Source of the DNA: Acidobacteriota bacterium | GTDB taxonomy: Bacteria > Acidobacteriota > Blastocatellia > RBC074 | DNA length: 64,000 nt | Direction: 5' to 3' | Assembly: GCA_016710075.1 (NCBI GenBank) | Contig: JADJLO010000020.1 | Location: 60,925-124,924, forward strand | Shown here: positions 23,111 to 32,777 of the stretch, piece after piece | Numbering within the stretch: position 1 is the stretch's first letter | Layout: each line of letters begins with the position of its first letter | Translations under genes and position numbers: made by a program | The notes under the pieces: model-generated | Told to the model about the DNA's origin: nothing | The model's input: only the letters and a program-made list of their open reading frames with translations | The model's database searches: none

Positions 23111-24610
23111 ATGCTATTCAATCGCCTCCCTAAAACCCCGATTCTTTTGATTTCAATATTTTCATTGATCGCCATAGTCGTGCCTGCCGTCGTCAGTTAC
23201 GGGCAGGGCGGGAAAGACAAAGCCCGGAAAGCTCCGGCCGAAGATCGCACCAACTGGCCGTCATTCGGTCGCGATCTTGCAGGATCTCATCACAACCCAT
23301 ACGAGACTGCCATCACCCCTGCTACTGTTTCAAGACTGAAGACCAAATGGATCTTCGAGACCGAGGGTGATGTATCGAGCCAGCCGATCATCGTCAATGG
23401 GGTGATCTATTTCGGCTCGTGGGACGGCAGGGAATACGCCGTCGACGCGAAGACTGGAAAGAAGATCTGGGATTATGACGGCGGTCAGTCATCGCGAAGC
23501 GCGGCGGCGTATGGTGACGGCATGGTCTTTTTCGGCGACATCGCCGGCATACTCCATGCGCTCGACGCGAAGACCGGGACATTGAAATGGAAAAAGAAGA
23601 TCGACCCGCATCCTTCGACCGTCTCGACGGGCGCTCCAATCTTTTATCAGGGCCGGATCTACATCGGCGTCTCCTCGCACGAAGAGGGCGCCGGGATGCG
23701 CAGCAAAAACTATCTGTGCTGCACCTTCCGCGGCAGCGTAGTAGCCTATGACGCAAAGACGGGCGATGAAGCGTGGCGCTGGTATGTCATCCCCGAGACC
23801 CCGACAGATCAGGGCAAAGATAAAGCCGGCAAGACGATCATCGGACCGGCCGGCGGCGCTATCTGGTCGACTGTCAGTCTCGACACGACCGCCAAACGAA
23901 TTTATGTCACCACGGGAAATCAATACACGCAGCCGGCATCGAAATTCCCCAATGCCATCGTCGCGCTGGATCTCAACACCGGCAAACTGCTTTGGTCATA
24001 TCAGGCCACTCCCAAAGACATCTGGACTTTTGAATGCCGCACCAATCCGGAATGCAGCGATCTCGATGTCGATTTCGGAACGACGCCGGTTATGGTCAGG
24101 GGCGCCGGCAACAAGAAGATTCTCGCAGCCGGACAGAAGAGCGGATTCGCTTATGGAGTCGATCCCGACACAGGGAAGCAGGTCTGGAGCACACAGGTCG
24201 GCCCGGGCGGCAAACTCGGCGGCATCGAGTTCGGTCTGGCCGGCGACGGCGAACGCATCTACGCGGGGATCTCGAATCATCCGCGCCAGGGTTCGATCAG
24301 CGCTCTCGACGGCGCCACCGGAAAACTGCTCTGGCAGACGCTTGATCCGACAAACAAGGCCAATTTCGGACCCGTCACGGTGAGCGGGACCGGAAACAAC
24401 CGGCTCGTCTGGGCCGGCTCGGTCAGCGGATTCGTCAGAGCCTATGATGCAGCCAGCGGGAAGATCCTCTGGGAATTCGATACGGGCGGAGCCGTCGGCG
24501 GCGGCATTGCTATTGCGGACGGCACGATGTACGTGGGCTCCGGCTACACTTTCCTTCGCATAGGCAAGGCCAACAACAAACTCTACGCCTTCAGCCTCGA
24601 CGGCAAATAA
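23111..24610 (+). CDS. Secreted PQQ-type beta-propeller protein
   Basis: A 499-residue exported protein; the true start is the ATG at 23111 with AGAGGA upstream. The signal peptide is ISIFSLIAIVVPAVVSYG. Repeated propeller blades carry the PQQ-enzyme tryptophan-docking style motifs AVDAKTGKKIWDYDG, ALDAKTGTLKWKKK, ALDLNTGKLLWSY and ALDGATGKLLWQT. The opening (WPSFGRDLAGSHHNPYET) resembles polyvinyl-alcohol dehydrogenase-type quinoproteins, though no cytochrome c motif is present. It may be a quinoprotein dehydrogenase or only a structural relative. Copper or PQQ ligands cannot be confirmed by eye. Confidence 0.8.
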   Translation: MLFNRLPKTPILLISIFSLIAIVVPAVVSYGQGGKDKARKAPAEDRTNWPSFGRDLAGSHHNPYETAITPATVSRLKTKWIFETEGDVSSQPIIVNGVIYFGSWDGREYAVDAKTGKKIWDYDGGQSSRSAAAYGDGMVFFGDIAGILHALDAKTGTLKWKKKIDPHPSTVSTGAPIFYQGRIYIGVSSHEEGAGMRSKNYLCCTFRGSVVAYDAKTGDEAWRWYVIPETPTDQGKDKAGKTIIGPAGGAIWSTVSLDTTAKRIYVTTGNQYTQPASKFPNAIVALDLNTGKLLWSYQATPKDIWTFECRTNPECSDLDVDFGTTPVMVRGAGNKKILAAGQKSGFAYGVDPDTGKQVWSTQVGPGGKLGGIEFGLAGDGERIYAGISNHPRQGSISALDGATGKLLWQTLDPTNKANFGPVTVSGTGNNRLVWAGSVSGFVRAYDAASGKILWEFDTGGAVGGGIAIADGTMYVGSGYTFLRIGKANNKLYAFSLDGK

Positions 24611-25000
24611 ATCTGGAGTGCGGCGGCTTGACGAGCTAATGCTTGGCAAACCAGAGGCGCCAAAGGCGACGCAAACCCTAAGTATCTGAACCGGTTTGCG
24701 CGTTCTTTCGGTAAATCAGCTCATGACGATGCCGTTGCAAAGAAATGAGCGAGCTACGGTCAAGAGAGGCGAAGGGCGATGCGGCACCCTAGGCCCTTGT
24801 CGGGGCCGTAGTCGACTTCTTGCCATCAAAGGGTCTATTCTGTCGCGCCGCACACGCGCTAACAGGATCTGGCAATACGGGGCCTGTCGCTCGGGCCTTC
24901 GGCCCATTTCACCGATTTGGGCAATTAGCCAACCAAACTTCACGGGTTGTGGGCTAGTCAATCAACGGAGAAAGAATATTCAGTGCGTAACAAGAGGTAC
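24611..25000. other. 390-base gap without a recognisable gene
   Basis: No frame looks coding. Several strong short hairpins are present: GGCCC...GGGGCC near 24801-24816 and GGGCCTTCGGCCC near 24892-24904. The two flanking genes converge here, so it may hold terminators, a structured RNA or the remnant of an insertion. I recognise no riboswitch or known RNA. Confidence 0.5.
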
Positions 25001-26290
25001 TTACACATCCTCGACATTCCTGTCCGGCGTGGCCAGTGCAACCAGGGCGAGAAACAGTTGTGCGTTTGAAGTTATCTGAAGGTTGAATTCGACGAAGCTG
25101 TGGATGGCAATGGCAAAGCAACCGGTCAGGGCGCCGAAGATGATCGCCCGCCTTCTGCGATCACGGGTCTGTGCCGCCCGGAATCCCAAAGCGAAGAGCA
25201 TGATGACGAAGACCAGCGCGACAGCCCCTCCGGCAAATCCGGCATCCGCGACAATCTGAAGATAATCGTTGTGGGACTGTTCAACGCGCTGAGTGCCTGA
25301 GCTCTGATCGTAGCGGGTGTAGGCGAACTGGAAGGCTCCGAGCCCGACTCCGAAAACGGGGTGATCCCCGATCATCCGTGATGTGGCATTCCAGATGTCG
25401 CGCCGGCTGAAACGCTCGCTCGCCGGCAGCTCTCCCTGCACCTCGTCCTGAGTCTGGGCGATATTCTTGACCAGCCCCTCGGATCCAACCAGGAACATCG
25501 AGCCGAAGATGGCTGCAGTCCCAAGCACCAAAGCTCCGACCGAACGCACCACGAGGCCAAATCTTCCGGGCCGCGATTCGCTCTTTCTCGAAATCAGGCT
25601 GGGCAGAGCGACGATTGCAAGGAAGAAGACCTCGGCGCCGAGCGCCATGACACCTCCGCGCGATGCCGAAAGTACAATGCCGGCGCACATTGCCAGCGCA
25701 CAGCTGATGTAGATCGCGAGGACCTCTTTTTTGACGCTGCGACTGACGATCAGACCACCGGCAAGACCGGCTCCCATCTCAAGAAAACCGGCGAAATGGT
25801 TGCGATTGACGAATGGCCCGAAAGCCCCTCGCTGCCATAATGCCTTGCCGATGTAACTCTGACCGATGCCGATCAGCGCAATGACGGTGCACAGGACGAT
25901 GATCAGCTTGACCGTGAAATTACGGCGCTCGTCGCTGACGACAAAATTCGAAAAGAGAAGAAAGAAGCAGATGAGAGCGAACAGCTTGACTGCCGCATGT
26001 GTCGTGGCGAATTGGTCAAATGTGAGCGTTCGGCGCTCACCCGACTGGAGCGGCAGTATTTGAATGACCGCGATCAACAACAGAGCCAGTATCGGCCAGA
26101 CCAGCGGATTCAAGGCGATATTCAATCGCCCTTTCTGAATCACCTGGAATCCCCAGAGCAGCATCGTCGCAAAGACGAGCACTTCCCATAAGGCCGTCGA
26201 CCAGGTCTCGACCGAACCATAGGGAATGGGCGTGATTACCAGAATCACCAGCAGGGCAACGTAGATTACTTTATCCAGAATAGCCTTCAA
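25001..26290 (-). CDS. O-antigen ligase/polymerase-like membrane protein
   Basis: A 429-residue inner-membrane protein with about ten hydrophobic segments. The family signature is in the large periplasmic loop: FGVGLGAFQFAYTRYDQ, followed by QRVEQSHNDYLQIVADAGFA with the H-N-D-Y core of Wzy_C/ligase proteins. It may join glycan to a lipid acceptor or polymerise repeat units. It is the first of three minus-strand genes facing the main polysaccharide locus. A second such protein is encoded at 50239-51636; which one is ligase and which polymerase is open. Confidence 0.82.
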   Translation of the reverse strand: MKAILDKVIYVALLVILVITPIPYGSVETWSTALWEVLVFATMLLWGFQVIQKGRLNIALNPLVWPILALLLIAVIQILPLQSGERRTLTFDQFATTHAAVKLFALICFFLLFSNFVVSDERRNFTVKLIIVLCTVIALIGIGQSYIGKALWQRGAFGPFVNRNHFAGFLEMGAGLAGGLIVSRSVKKEVLAIYISCALAMCAGIVLSASRGGVMALGAEVFFLAIVALPSLISRKSESRPGRFGLVVRSVGALVLGTAAIFGSMFLVGSEGLVKNIAQTQDEVQGELPASERFSRRDIWNATSRMIGDHPVFGVGLGAFQFAYTRYDQSSGTQRVEQSHNDYLQIVADAGFAGGAVALVFVIMLFALGFRAAQTRDRRRRAIIFGALTGCFAIAIHSFVEFNLQITSNAQLFLALVALATPDRNVEDV

Positions 26291-26334
26291 CCTCCTGTCC
26301 TTTTTAGCAGTTAAATGGCGATCGATTTATTTTA

Positions 26335-26751
26335 TTATTCCGAATGGGCAGAGGGGGCAGAGACCGGAATTTTCCGCGTTCCGGCTTTGCTGTCGATGCA
26401 ATATGCGCGATACCATTTTTCCAGAGCCGCCATCCGCAGTCTTTCGCGGCGGGCGTTGTAGACCGTGTGAATTCTCAACGCCAGAATCAGCGAACAAGTT
26501 GTCACCAGTGTCGCTCCCAGAAAAGGAGCCTGCCCCAGAGCCAGCAAAATCCCAAGCCCGATGCCGAAAGACGGCAGCATAAAGCTCAGATCTCCCAGAA
26601 ATGCCTTCCAGATTGAAACCTTCCGGGGGCGGGATTTTGGGATAGGAACAACCAGCAGAGCCTGCATGGGCGGTATCTTTTCAGGAATGTCAGCGACGTC
26701 TTTCAACGACGCGTCGTTACACGAAAAATCTCGGGATACAGTCGTGATCAT
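26335..26751 (-). CDS. Small two-helix membrane protein, unknown function
   Basis: A 138-residue frame, not recognised. After a polar N-terminus it has hydrophobic segments at about residues 52-70 and 74-92 (FGIGLGILLALGQAPFLGAT, LVTTCSLILALRIHTVY), then a basic region (NARRERLRMAALEKWYRAYC). It lies 44 bases upstream of the ligase-like gene on the same strand, so the two may be co-transcribed. Its start is not certain. Confidence 0.5.
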   Translation of the reverse strand: MITTVSRDFSCNDASLKDVADIPEKIPPMQALLVVPIPKSRPRKVSIWKAFLGDLSFMLPSFGIGLGILLALGQAPFLGATLVTTCSLILALRIHTVYNARRERLRMAALEKWYRAYCIDSKAGTRKIPVSAPSAHSE

Positions 26752-26802
26752 CTCGGGGTACCTCTGGGAGAACTCAACGAAACATTTGAAAAAACCGAAC
26801 TC

Positions 26803-26841
26803 AGATTACTTCACCGGATTACTTTGCCGAATTACTTTGAT
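26803..26841. repeat. Three 13-base tandem words
   Basis: GATTACTTCACCG, GATTACTTTGCCG and AATTACTTTGATT follow one another directly in the gap between two minus-strand genes. The rest of the 206-base gap shows no gene. Confidence 0.5.
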
Positions 26842-26957
26842 TGATCTGAATTGACGATTAACCGCACCAATGGCGACGATTCTACAGTCTTCCGCCGGCA
26901 ATTGGAACAACTTTAACGTTTGAGCCGGCTCTATCACCGGCTTTATTATGATCATGA

Positions 26958-28317
26958 TCATGGGGCGGAGACGAGGGGGTCGGTCTTTTCAGGCTTTTTC
27001 GGCCCTGCGCATTCGTATAGTCTGAGTTCATCGATCCAGAGCCGGCCCTTGATCGGGCAGATCGGATCGGGACACGGGTTTCGCTGCAATCTGACAGTAA
27101 GGGCTTCAGTTGCGGGGGCCGTATCGACAGCGACTTCATACTCGCTCCATTTGGTTGACCGGATGCTCAGAGTGGGAGTCGCCGCCCGGGCGCGATTGAT
27201 ATCCGCGGAGTCAAATACTTCCACAAAAGGTGTGCTCAGGCTTTCAAGCTCATCCGTTTTCGCCCAGAGGCTCAGGCAGTACTTCTTTTTGGGCTGAGCG
27301 GGCACGGTCTGAGAGGCAATAGTAAAGGCCGAATTACCCGAGACCTCGAAGCCGACACGCATTGACTGGGCGCCTTCACGCGCGTCCTTGCGATCCAGGG
27401 TGATCCTCAGACCGCCGCCCGGTGTAACTCGCCAGGAATGGAACGGCAGATTCGAATTGAAAGCAAATTTCTGCTCAAAGCCGCCGTTGGCCAGAAGGGA
27501 TCCCGGATCCGGCGAAGGCCGATCGGGGACGTTAGCCGCCGACCATAGCTGATAAGCCGCGGAGAATCTGCCGGTATTGACCAGGCTTTCTGTCACCCGC
27601 TGAATGTCCTTCTGCGTGGGTGATGAAATCTCCCGCCAGACGGCAAGACCGTCATCGACTTTGCCATGTGCGATGAGCATGGCGGCGAGCTGGGCTTTCA
27701 ACTCGACAGGGGGATTGAGCGATGCGGCAATCGCTTTTCCATCGCCCTGATAAACATTCCAGGCGTAATCGAAAACCAGCGGCAGGGCTGAAGGCCGGTT
27801 GGCCAGCGCCAGGCGCATCTGCGCAAACGACCCGTCGCGGTCCCCCGCCCTGAGAAGATAATTACCCATAGCCCAGCGAGTGTCGAAATGGTTCGGGGCC
27901 AGCCTCATGGCCTTATCGAGTGCGGATCGGGCCTCATTGAGCGACCCGCTGCGATCGAGAACACGACCGAGTGCAAGCCACACCCGATAATCTTCAGGAC
28001 TCATCTTCGCCGCCCCTCGCAACTCATCAATTCAGGTCTGCATCTTGTCTTCCATCAACTCCTCATTGGCGGCGTTGAAATAGACGCCGGCTCGCATCCA
28101 TCGCGTCATCGGATCCGCTGGAGAGTACCTGACGGCCATGCCTACTCCCTGCATCTTCGCCTGAGCCGACACTTTTGGCGTCCTCTGAACATAGGTCACC
28201 AGGCTGTCCCCGATGGCGGTTCGGATAGCCATCCAGGACAAATATCCCAGCCCCCACGGCCATCACCAGGATTAACAGCAGACGCACGATAATCGGTCGA
28301 AAAGAAATGGAGATCAT
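26958..28317 (-). CDS. Membrane-anchored TPR protein (one frameshift, one in-frame stop)
   Basis: The protein begins ISISFRPIIVRLLLILVMAV, a membrane anchor. Removing one base from the G5 run (C5 at 28251-28255) gives GLGYLSWMAIRTAIGDSLVT and then SAQAKMQGVGMAVRYSPADP. A TGA at 28032-28034 interrupts the same frame, which continues DELRGAAKMSPEDYRVWLAL with TPR-like helices (LDKAMRLAPNHFDTRWAMGN). The C-terminal part (residues about 240-440) is beta-rich and jelly-roll-like (LRITLDRKDAREGAQSMRVG). It is probably a polysaccharide-assembly accessory protein. The TGA is a substitution-type lesion, so this is the best candidate for a real pseudogene. Confidence 0.7.
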
Positions 28318-28322
28318 ACGAG

Positions 28323-28395
28323 AGAGTTTAAAGTTTATAGTTCAAAGTTAAAAGAGGAGTTCTCAATACTTCGAACCTCGAACTTTAAACTCTTT
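28323..28395. repeat. TTTAAAG-word inverted repeat, copy 2
   Basis: GAGTTTAAAGTTTATAGTTC and AAAGTTAAAAG on the left face CGAACCTCGAACTTTAAACTC on the right, with a spacer of about 15 bases. It starts a few bases upstream of the TPR gene's start and lies in the 420-base divergent gap (28318-28737) before the export gene. No gene is seen in that gap. Confidence 0.65.
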
Positions 28396-28737
28396 GACTG
28401 ATTGACAGGGCCAAAGAGCTTCGGCGATACTTAAAATCCATTGCATTTTTATATTAAGACTATTGAGAACAAAGGTTACCGCTAATCCACAGTGGGGACT
28501 CATGGTTTTATCCGATTGAGCCTGCGGCTGAAAAATTTGGCTGATTTGGCGGACTACTTTGTTGCGGTTATTCCCCCAGACAAAGAGACAGTTGCAACGA
28601 CCGGCGGCTCGGGTTGTTGTCGTTTTTCAAAGAGTGCTCAGTTCTCCCGGTAATGACCTGATTCCAAAAATCACTCAATATCAACTGGGAAGCAGGCCGG
28701 AAGCAGGCGGGCAGCGTGGGGAAGCAGAGGAGGATTT

Positions 28738-29903
28738 ATGAAGTTTCATTCGTGTCATTTGAAGAGTTCAGCATTTGTGGTACTGGCATCGATCTTTTTA
28801 TTGAGCGGAATGACAATGACAGTCATGGGGCAGACCGAGGCCGGCCCCGGCAGCCAGGAGGCGAAGTCGATGCAGGCCCCGAGCGGGGCGCCGGTATTGA
28901 GTACCGGCATTGTCAGAGAAGAAGACAGTTACCGGATCGGCCCCGGAGATCTGATTGATGTCCGCGTTTTCGGCAGACCCGAGCTGGGCCGCGAGTCGAG
29001 GGTTACAAATCAGGGACGGATACGCCTTCCCTTCCTCAATGAAATCCAGGTTGCCTGCCTGACCGAAGCCCAGATTGCACAGATCGTCACCGAAAAATTC
29101 AAGAAATATCTGCGCGATCCTCAGATTGATATCTTCGTCAAGGAATACAAGAGCCAGCCGGTTGCCGTCATCGGATCGGTAGCCCAGCCTGGAAGATTCC
29201 AGTTGCAGCGCCGCATCAGACTACTTGAGTTGCTGACCTATGCCGGCGGACCGAACCTCAACGCGGGCGGCGTAGTTCACATCATCCGCGGCACCGCGCC
29301 GGATTTCTGCGAAACTGCCGATGCAGTCGGGCAGAAGCAGGAACCGCCGTCAGCATCCGTCGTCAAGGTCGATTCAACCAATCAGACTGGCCAAAACGTG
29401 CTCTCCCAGTTGTCGGCAACGCCGAACGATAAGTATCCCTCGGAGATTTCATTCGATCAGGGACCGGCTTCCCTGCTCAGCCTTAAGTTGAAAGAGGTCA
29501 TCCTCGGCACACCTGAAGCGAATCCTTATGTCCGCCCGGGAGATATCATCAGTATCCCCGAGACCGACCAGATATTCGTCATCGGCAACGTAGTCAAACC
29601 CGGCCCGATCTTCATGCGCAGCAAGATAACGCTGCTGCAGGCTATCGGCATGGCAGGTGGATTCATGCCCGATGCATCAAAAAAGGCAAAGTGAGAGTCG
29701 TCAGACAGGAGCCGGGCACAAGCATTCGCAACGAAATCATCTACGACGTTAATGAAATTCAGCGAAAAAAAGGCGAAGATATCGTGCTCATGCCCAACGA
29801 TGTGATCGATGTGCCGACTTCTGTGCCGAAGAATACGCTGAGAAGCCTGCTCAGTGTCGGCGTTGGCATGATTGGCACCGTCCCACTCTGGATCGTCCGC
29901 TGA
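28738..29903 (+). CDS. Outer-membrane polysaccharide export protein, Wza type (frameshifted)
   Basis: Forms, or helps form, the outer-membrane exit pore for a polysaccharide. A signal sequence (VVLASIFLLSGMTMTVMGQ) precedes the poly-export domain (YRIGPGDLIDVRVFGRPELG). SLBB-type domains follow (PVAVIGSVAQPGRFQLQRRI and IFVIGNVVKPGPIFMRSKIT). The A-run 29679-29684 is one base short; with it the frame runs DASKKGKVRVVRQEPGTSIR to a TGA at 29901-29903. The usual start is the ATG with GAGGAGG 4 bases upstream. It is followed by the Wzz/tyrosine kinase, its standard partner. Confidence 0.9.
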
Positions 29904-29982
29904 TATAAGCCGATTACCCGTCAGACGGAATTTATTTTATTGAATTGAAAAACGACTCATCCACATTAGACAGGTTTTATTA

Positions 29983-32316
29983 ATGCAAGAAGAGAGCAAA
30001 ACGAAACTGATGAAAGTCGAGGAGAATGCGGCCGCGCTCGATCTTCGCCGCGATTATGGTTATGGCCGCATCCAGTCGCCGGAACCTGAGTCATCGACAC
30101 ATCTGCGCGATTACTGGCGGATCATCCGGCGAAGGCTCTGGATCCCGATCAGCGCGATAGTCATCACCGTCATGTTGACGACAATCTACAATCTGCGCCT
30201 GCCGTCGATTTATGAAGGAGTTTCGAAGATCGAGATCGAGCGTGAAGACCGCGTGGTCTCGCTCAAGGACATGCAAATCAACATGGGCGGCGGCGACGAC
30301 TCGCAATATGTCAACACTCAGATGAAGGTCCTTCAGAGTCCGAAGATCGCCTACCTGGTCGCAAGATCTCTTGATCTCGAACACAACAACGACTTCCTGC
30401 CCGGGATGGCCCGCCCGGCAGACCTGCAGAACGATTCGCTGGACATATCGAACGGAGAGAGCGACATCCAGGGAGATACGCAGCGGCTGATGCCCTTCAT
30501 TGACACACTGCTGGCAAACGTCGAGATCAAGCCTGTACGCGATACGCGTCTCGTCGAGATTCACTACCAGCACAAGGTTCCGGATATTGCCAGGAAGATC
30601 GCCGATACCTGGGCCGATGCTTACATCAAAAACAACATCGATGAACGGATCAGGGCCAACAAGGCCTCGGGCAGATTCTTTGAAGACAGGATCAGCGATT
30701 ACAAACTGAGAATCAGGGAATCGGAAGAGAGATTGCTCAACTATAGAAAAGACAAGCAGGTCATCGATTTCGGCGAGAAGGAGAACACCGTCCTTGCCCG
30801 GCTCGGCGCGCTCAACCAGTTGCTGCTCCAGGCAGAAAATGATCGTAAAAACTCCCAGCTCTCATACGAACTGAGCAAGGGAGTGGCCGACGTCACCACC
30901 CTGCCGGAGATTCAGAAAGACACACTGGCTCAGGAGCTCAGCAAAAAGATCACCGAACTCACGACTACACGTGAACAGTTGCTTGTTGAATTCACTCCGG
31001 AATGGCCCGATGTCAAGAAGGTTTCACAGCAGTTGCAGCAGCTTGAGGGTGAGCTCCGCGTGGCGCACCAGCGAATTCTCAGCACCATCGAGAATCAATA
31101 CAAGACATCGCTCCAGCGTGAAAACACGCTGCGCAAGGATTTCATGCAGCAGCGCAGGGAGACGATGGAACAGAACGAGGGAGCGATCAACGCCAAGCTG
31201 CTCCAGCAGGAGGTCGACACCAACAGGCAGATGCTTGACCGGCTGCTGCAAAGCCAGCAGGGCCTTGAGGTTTCAGGCGCGGGATTGCTGATCAAGAGCA
31301 ACATCCGCGTTTCGGAATATTCTCAGCAGCCCCGCAGTCCCGTTGCTCCCAAGCGCGCACAGAACATTCTGTTGAGCGCGTTGCTGGCGCTGGTGGGAGG
31401 CATCGGGCTGGTGATCTTCCTCGATTACATCAACAACAAGATCGAATCGGTCGAGGATGTCGACCGGTATCTGAAGCTGCCTGCGCTGGGAGTCATCCCC
31501 ATTCTTGAAAGCGGAACAAAGGGCCGGGGGCTTCTCGGCAAAGGCGGATCGACCGGCAAGGAGATGGTACCGGCAGGCGCAAGCGGTTCGGTCATTCTGA
31601 CGCAGGTCGAGGCCAACTCTTCTATTGCGGAAAGCTATCGGCAGCTTCGGACGGCGCTGCTCTTATCTTCGGCAGGGCATGCACCGCGCACGCTGCTCTT
31701 CACAAGCAGCCAACCCGCCGAAGGAAAGACTACCACCAGCATCAACACCGCGATTTCACTCGCTCAAACCGGATCGGCCGTGCTCATCATCGATGCCGAC
31801 CTGAGAAGACCCCGTGTTCACAGAGTCTTCGGGTTGAAGAATAATGCCGGCCTGAGCAACTTTCTGGCCGGAGAAGGCGACCTGGCATCGTTGATCCAGG
31901 TGGCCATGCCGAATCTTTATGTGCTGCCGGTTGGGCCGCTGCCTCCCAACCCCGCGGAACTCCTCGGATCGCCGAGAATGAAACAGGCAATCGAAACGCT
32001 GTCTGCGAATTTCGATCACATTGTCATCGATTCTCCCCCGGTATCATCATTCGCCGACAGCCTGATCCTTTCTTCCCTTGTCGACGGCGTGATCCTCGTC
32101 ATCAAAGGCGGAGTCACTCCCAAGGAGATGGCCCAGAGAACCAGGACTCACCTGCAGTCGGTGGGAGCCAAAATCCTCGGCGTCGTCATCAATCAGGTCA
32201 AACTCCAGCCACACGATTATTACTACTATTCGACTAATTACAGTCGTCACTATTATGAAAACGGCGGCGACAAGGACGACGATGCTCCCGGAAAAGAAGC
32301 TCAGGCAGGAGCATAG
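29983..32316 (+). CDS. Polysaccharide co-polymerase with tyrosine autokinase (Wzc type)
   Basis: A 777-residue inner-membrane protein controlling chain length and export. Wzz-type membrane segments lie near residues 50-70 (LWIPISAIVITVMLTTIYNL) and 462-480, enclosing coiled-coil helices. The C-terminal BY-kinase domain has Walker A SQPAEGKTTT, Walker A' VLIIDADLRRPR and Walker B HIVIDSPPV. It ends in a tyrosine cluster (YYYYSTNYSRHYYENGG), the usual autophosphorylation site. No Wzb-type phosphatase is seen in the window. Confidence 0.93.
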   Translation: MQEESKTKLMKVEENAAALDLRRDYGYGRIQSPEPESSTHLRDYWRIIRRRLWIPISAIVITVMLTTIYNLRLPSIYEGVSKIEIEREDRVVSLKDMQINMGGGDDSQYVNTQMKVLQSPKIAYLVARSLDLEHNNDFLPGMARPADLQNDSLDISNGESDIQGDTQRLMPFIDTLLANVEIKPVRDTRLVEIHYQHKVPDIARKIADTWADAYIKNNIDERIRANKASGRFFEDRISDYKLRIRESEERLLNYRKDKQVIDFGEKENTVLARLGALNQLLLQAENDRKNSQLSYELSKGVADVTTLPEIQKDTLAQELSKKITELTTTREQLLVEFTPEWPDVKKVSQQLQQLEGELRVAHQRILSTIENQYKTSLQRENTLRKDFMQQRRETMEQNEGAINAKLLQQEVDTNRQMLDRLLQSQQGLEVSGAGLLIKSNIRVSEYSQQPRSPVAPKRAQNILLSALLALVGGIGLVIFLDYINNKIESVEDVDRYLKLPALGVIPILESGTKGRGLLGKGGSTGKEMVPAGASGSVILTQVEANSSIAESYRQLRTALLLSSAGHAPRTLLFTSSQPAEGKTTTSINTAISLAQTGSAVLIIDADLRRPRVHRVFGLKNNAGLSNFLAGEGDLASLIQVAMPNLYVLPVGPLPPNPAELLGSPRMKQAIETLSANFDHIVIDSPPVSSFADSLILSSLVDGVILVIKGGVTPKEMAQRTRTHLQSVGAKILGVVINQVKLQPHDYYYYSTNYSRHYYENGGDKDDDAPGKEAQAGA

Positions 32317-32330
32317 GACATAACACCGGT

Positions 32331-32385
32331 ATTTCATATTCGAGGTTCGAGCAGATGGTCGACGACTCTGACCTCGAATATGAAA
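32331..32385. repeat. Inverted repeat after the tyrosine-kinase gene
   Basis: ATTTCATATTCGAGGT (32331-32346) pairs with ACCTCGAATATGAAA (32371-32385) 15 bases after the stop. The 460-base gap to asnB (32317-32777) otherwise shows no gene. It also contains a hairpin GAAGCC...GGCTTC at 32643-32668. Confidence 0.55.
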
Positions 32386-32704
32386 AAATATGAAAATTCA
32401 ATTTTTGCTTTCGACAAACACCTCCCCCACGTCTCTCCTTCCCTCTGCTTCACTTTCAGTCAAGTCAAAAACCGGGTCACAAACCAGGTTGAACCGGGAT
32501 GGAGATAATGACGGGGGTTTGAATTGGTTTTGATGCTGCCTCGGCATGAGGTTTCCTTTTATGGTCCAAATTTCAGGGCCGAGGTGTGTTTTGAGATGCA
32601 GATAATCGCAAGCAGGGATTGAACCAACCGTCGATAAAAAAAGAAGCCATGTTTATTTAAAGGCTTCGTCTACACGGGTCATCCCGCATGTTAACTGCCT
32701 GAAG

Positions 32705-32746
32705 TTTTTCGTCTGTTTCGTTTATTTCGTCTGTTTCGTAATCTTT
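32705..32746. repeat. CGAAACAGACGAAA-word element, copy 1 (right half only)
   Basis: Carries the right arm of the repeated element, two TTTCGTCTGTTTCGT words joined by TTATTTCG, about 30 bases before the asnB start. No matching left arm is found between here and the tyrosine-kinase gene. Its 35-base core is identical to that of the copies ending near 36952, 47182 and 59870. Confidence 0.7.
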
Positions 32747-32777
32747 TTTTTCTTCTCTTTTCATTTCATTGATTCTT

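Noticed and set aside
22706..24610. A single 634-residue glyoxalase-PQQ fusion protein
   Set aside because: The joining region has no family similarity. The glyoxalase ending is in another frame with its own stop at 23071-23073, and the PQQ gene has its own ATG, binding site and signal peptide.
28022..28317. Recoded TGA (selenocysteine or tryptophan)
   Set aside because: Only one such site is seen, with no adjacent selenocysteine insertion stem evident, while many genes end in TGA normally.
32317..32777. Cyclic di-GMP or other riboswitch before asnB
   Set aside because: I could not match any known core. Only simple hairpins and a word repeat are present.
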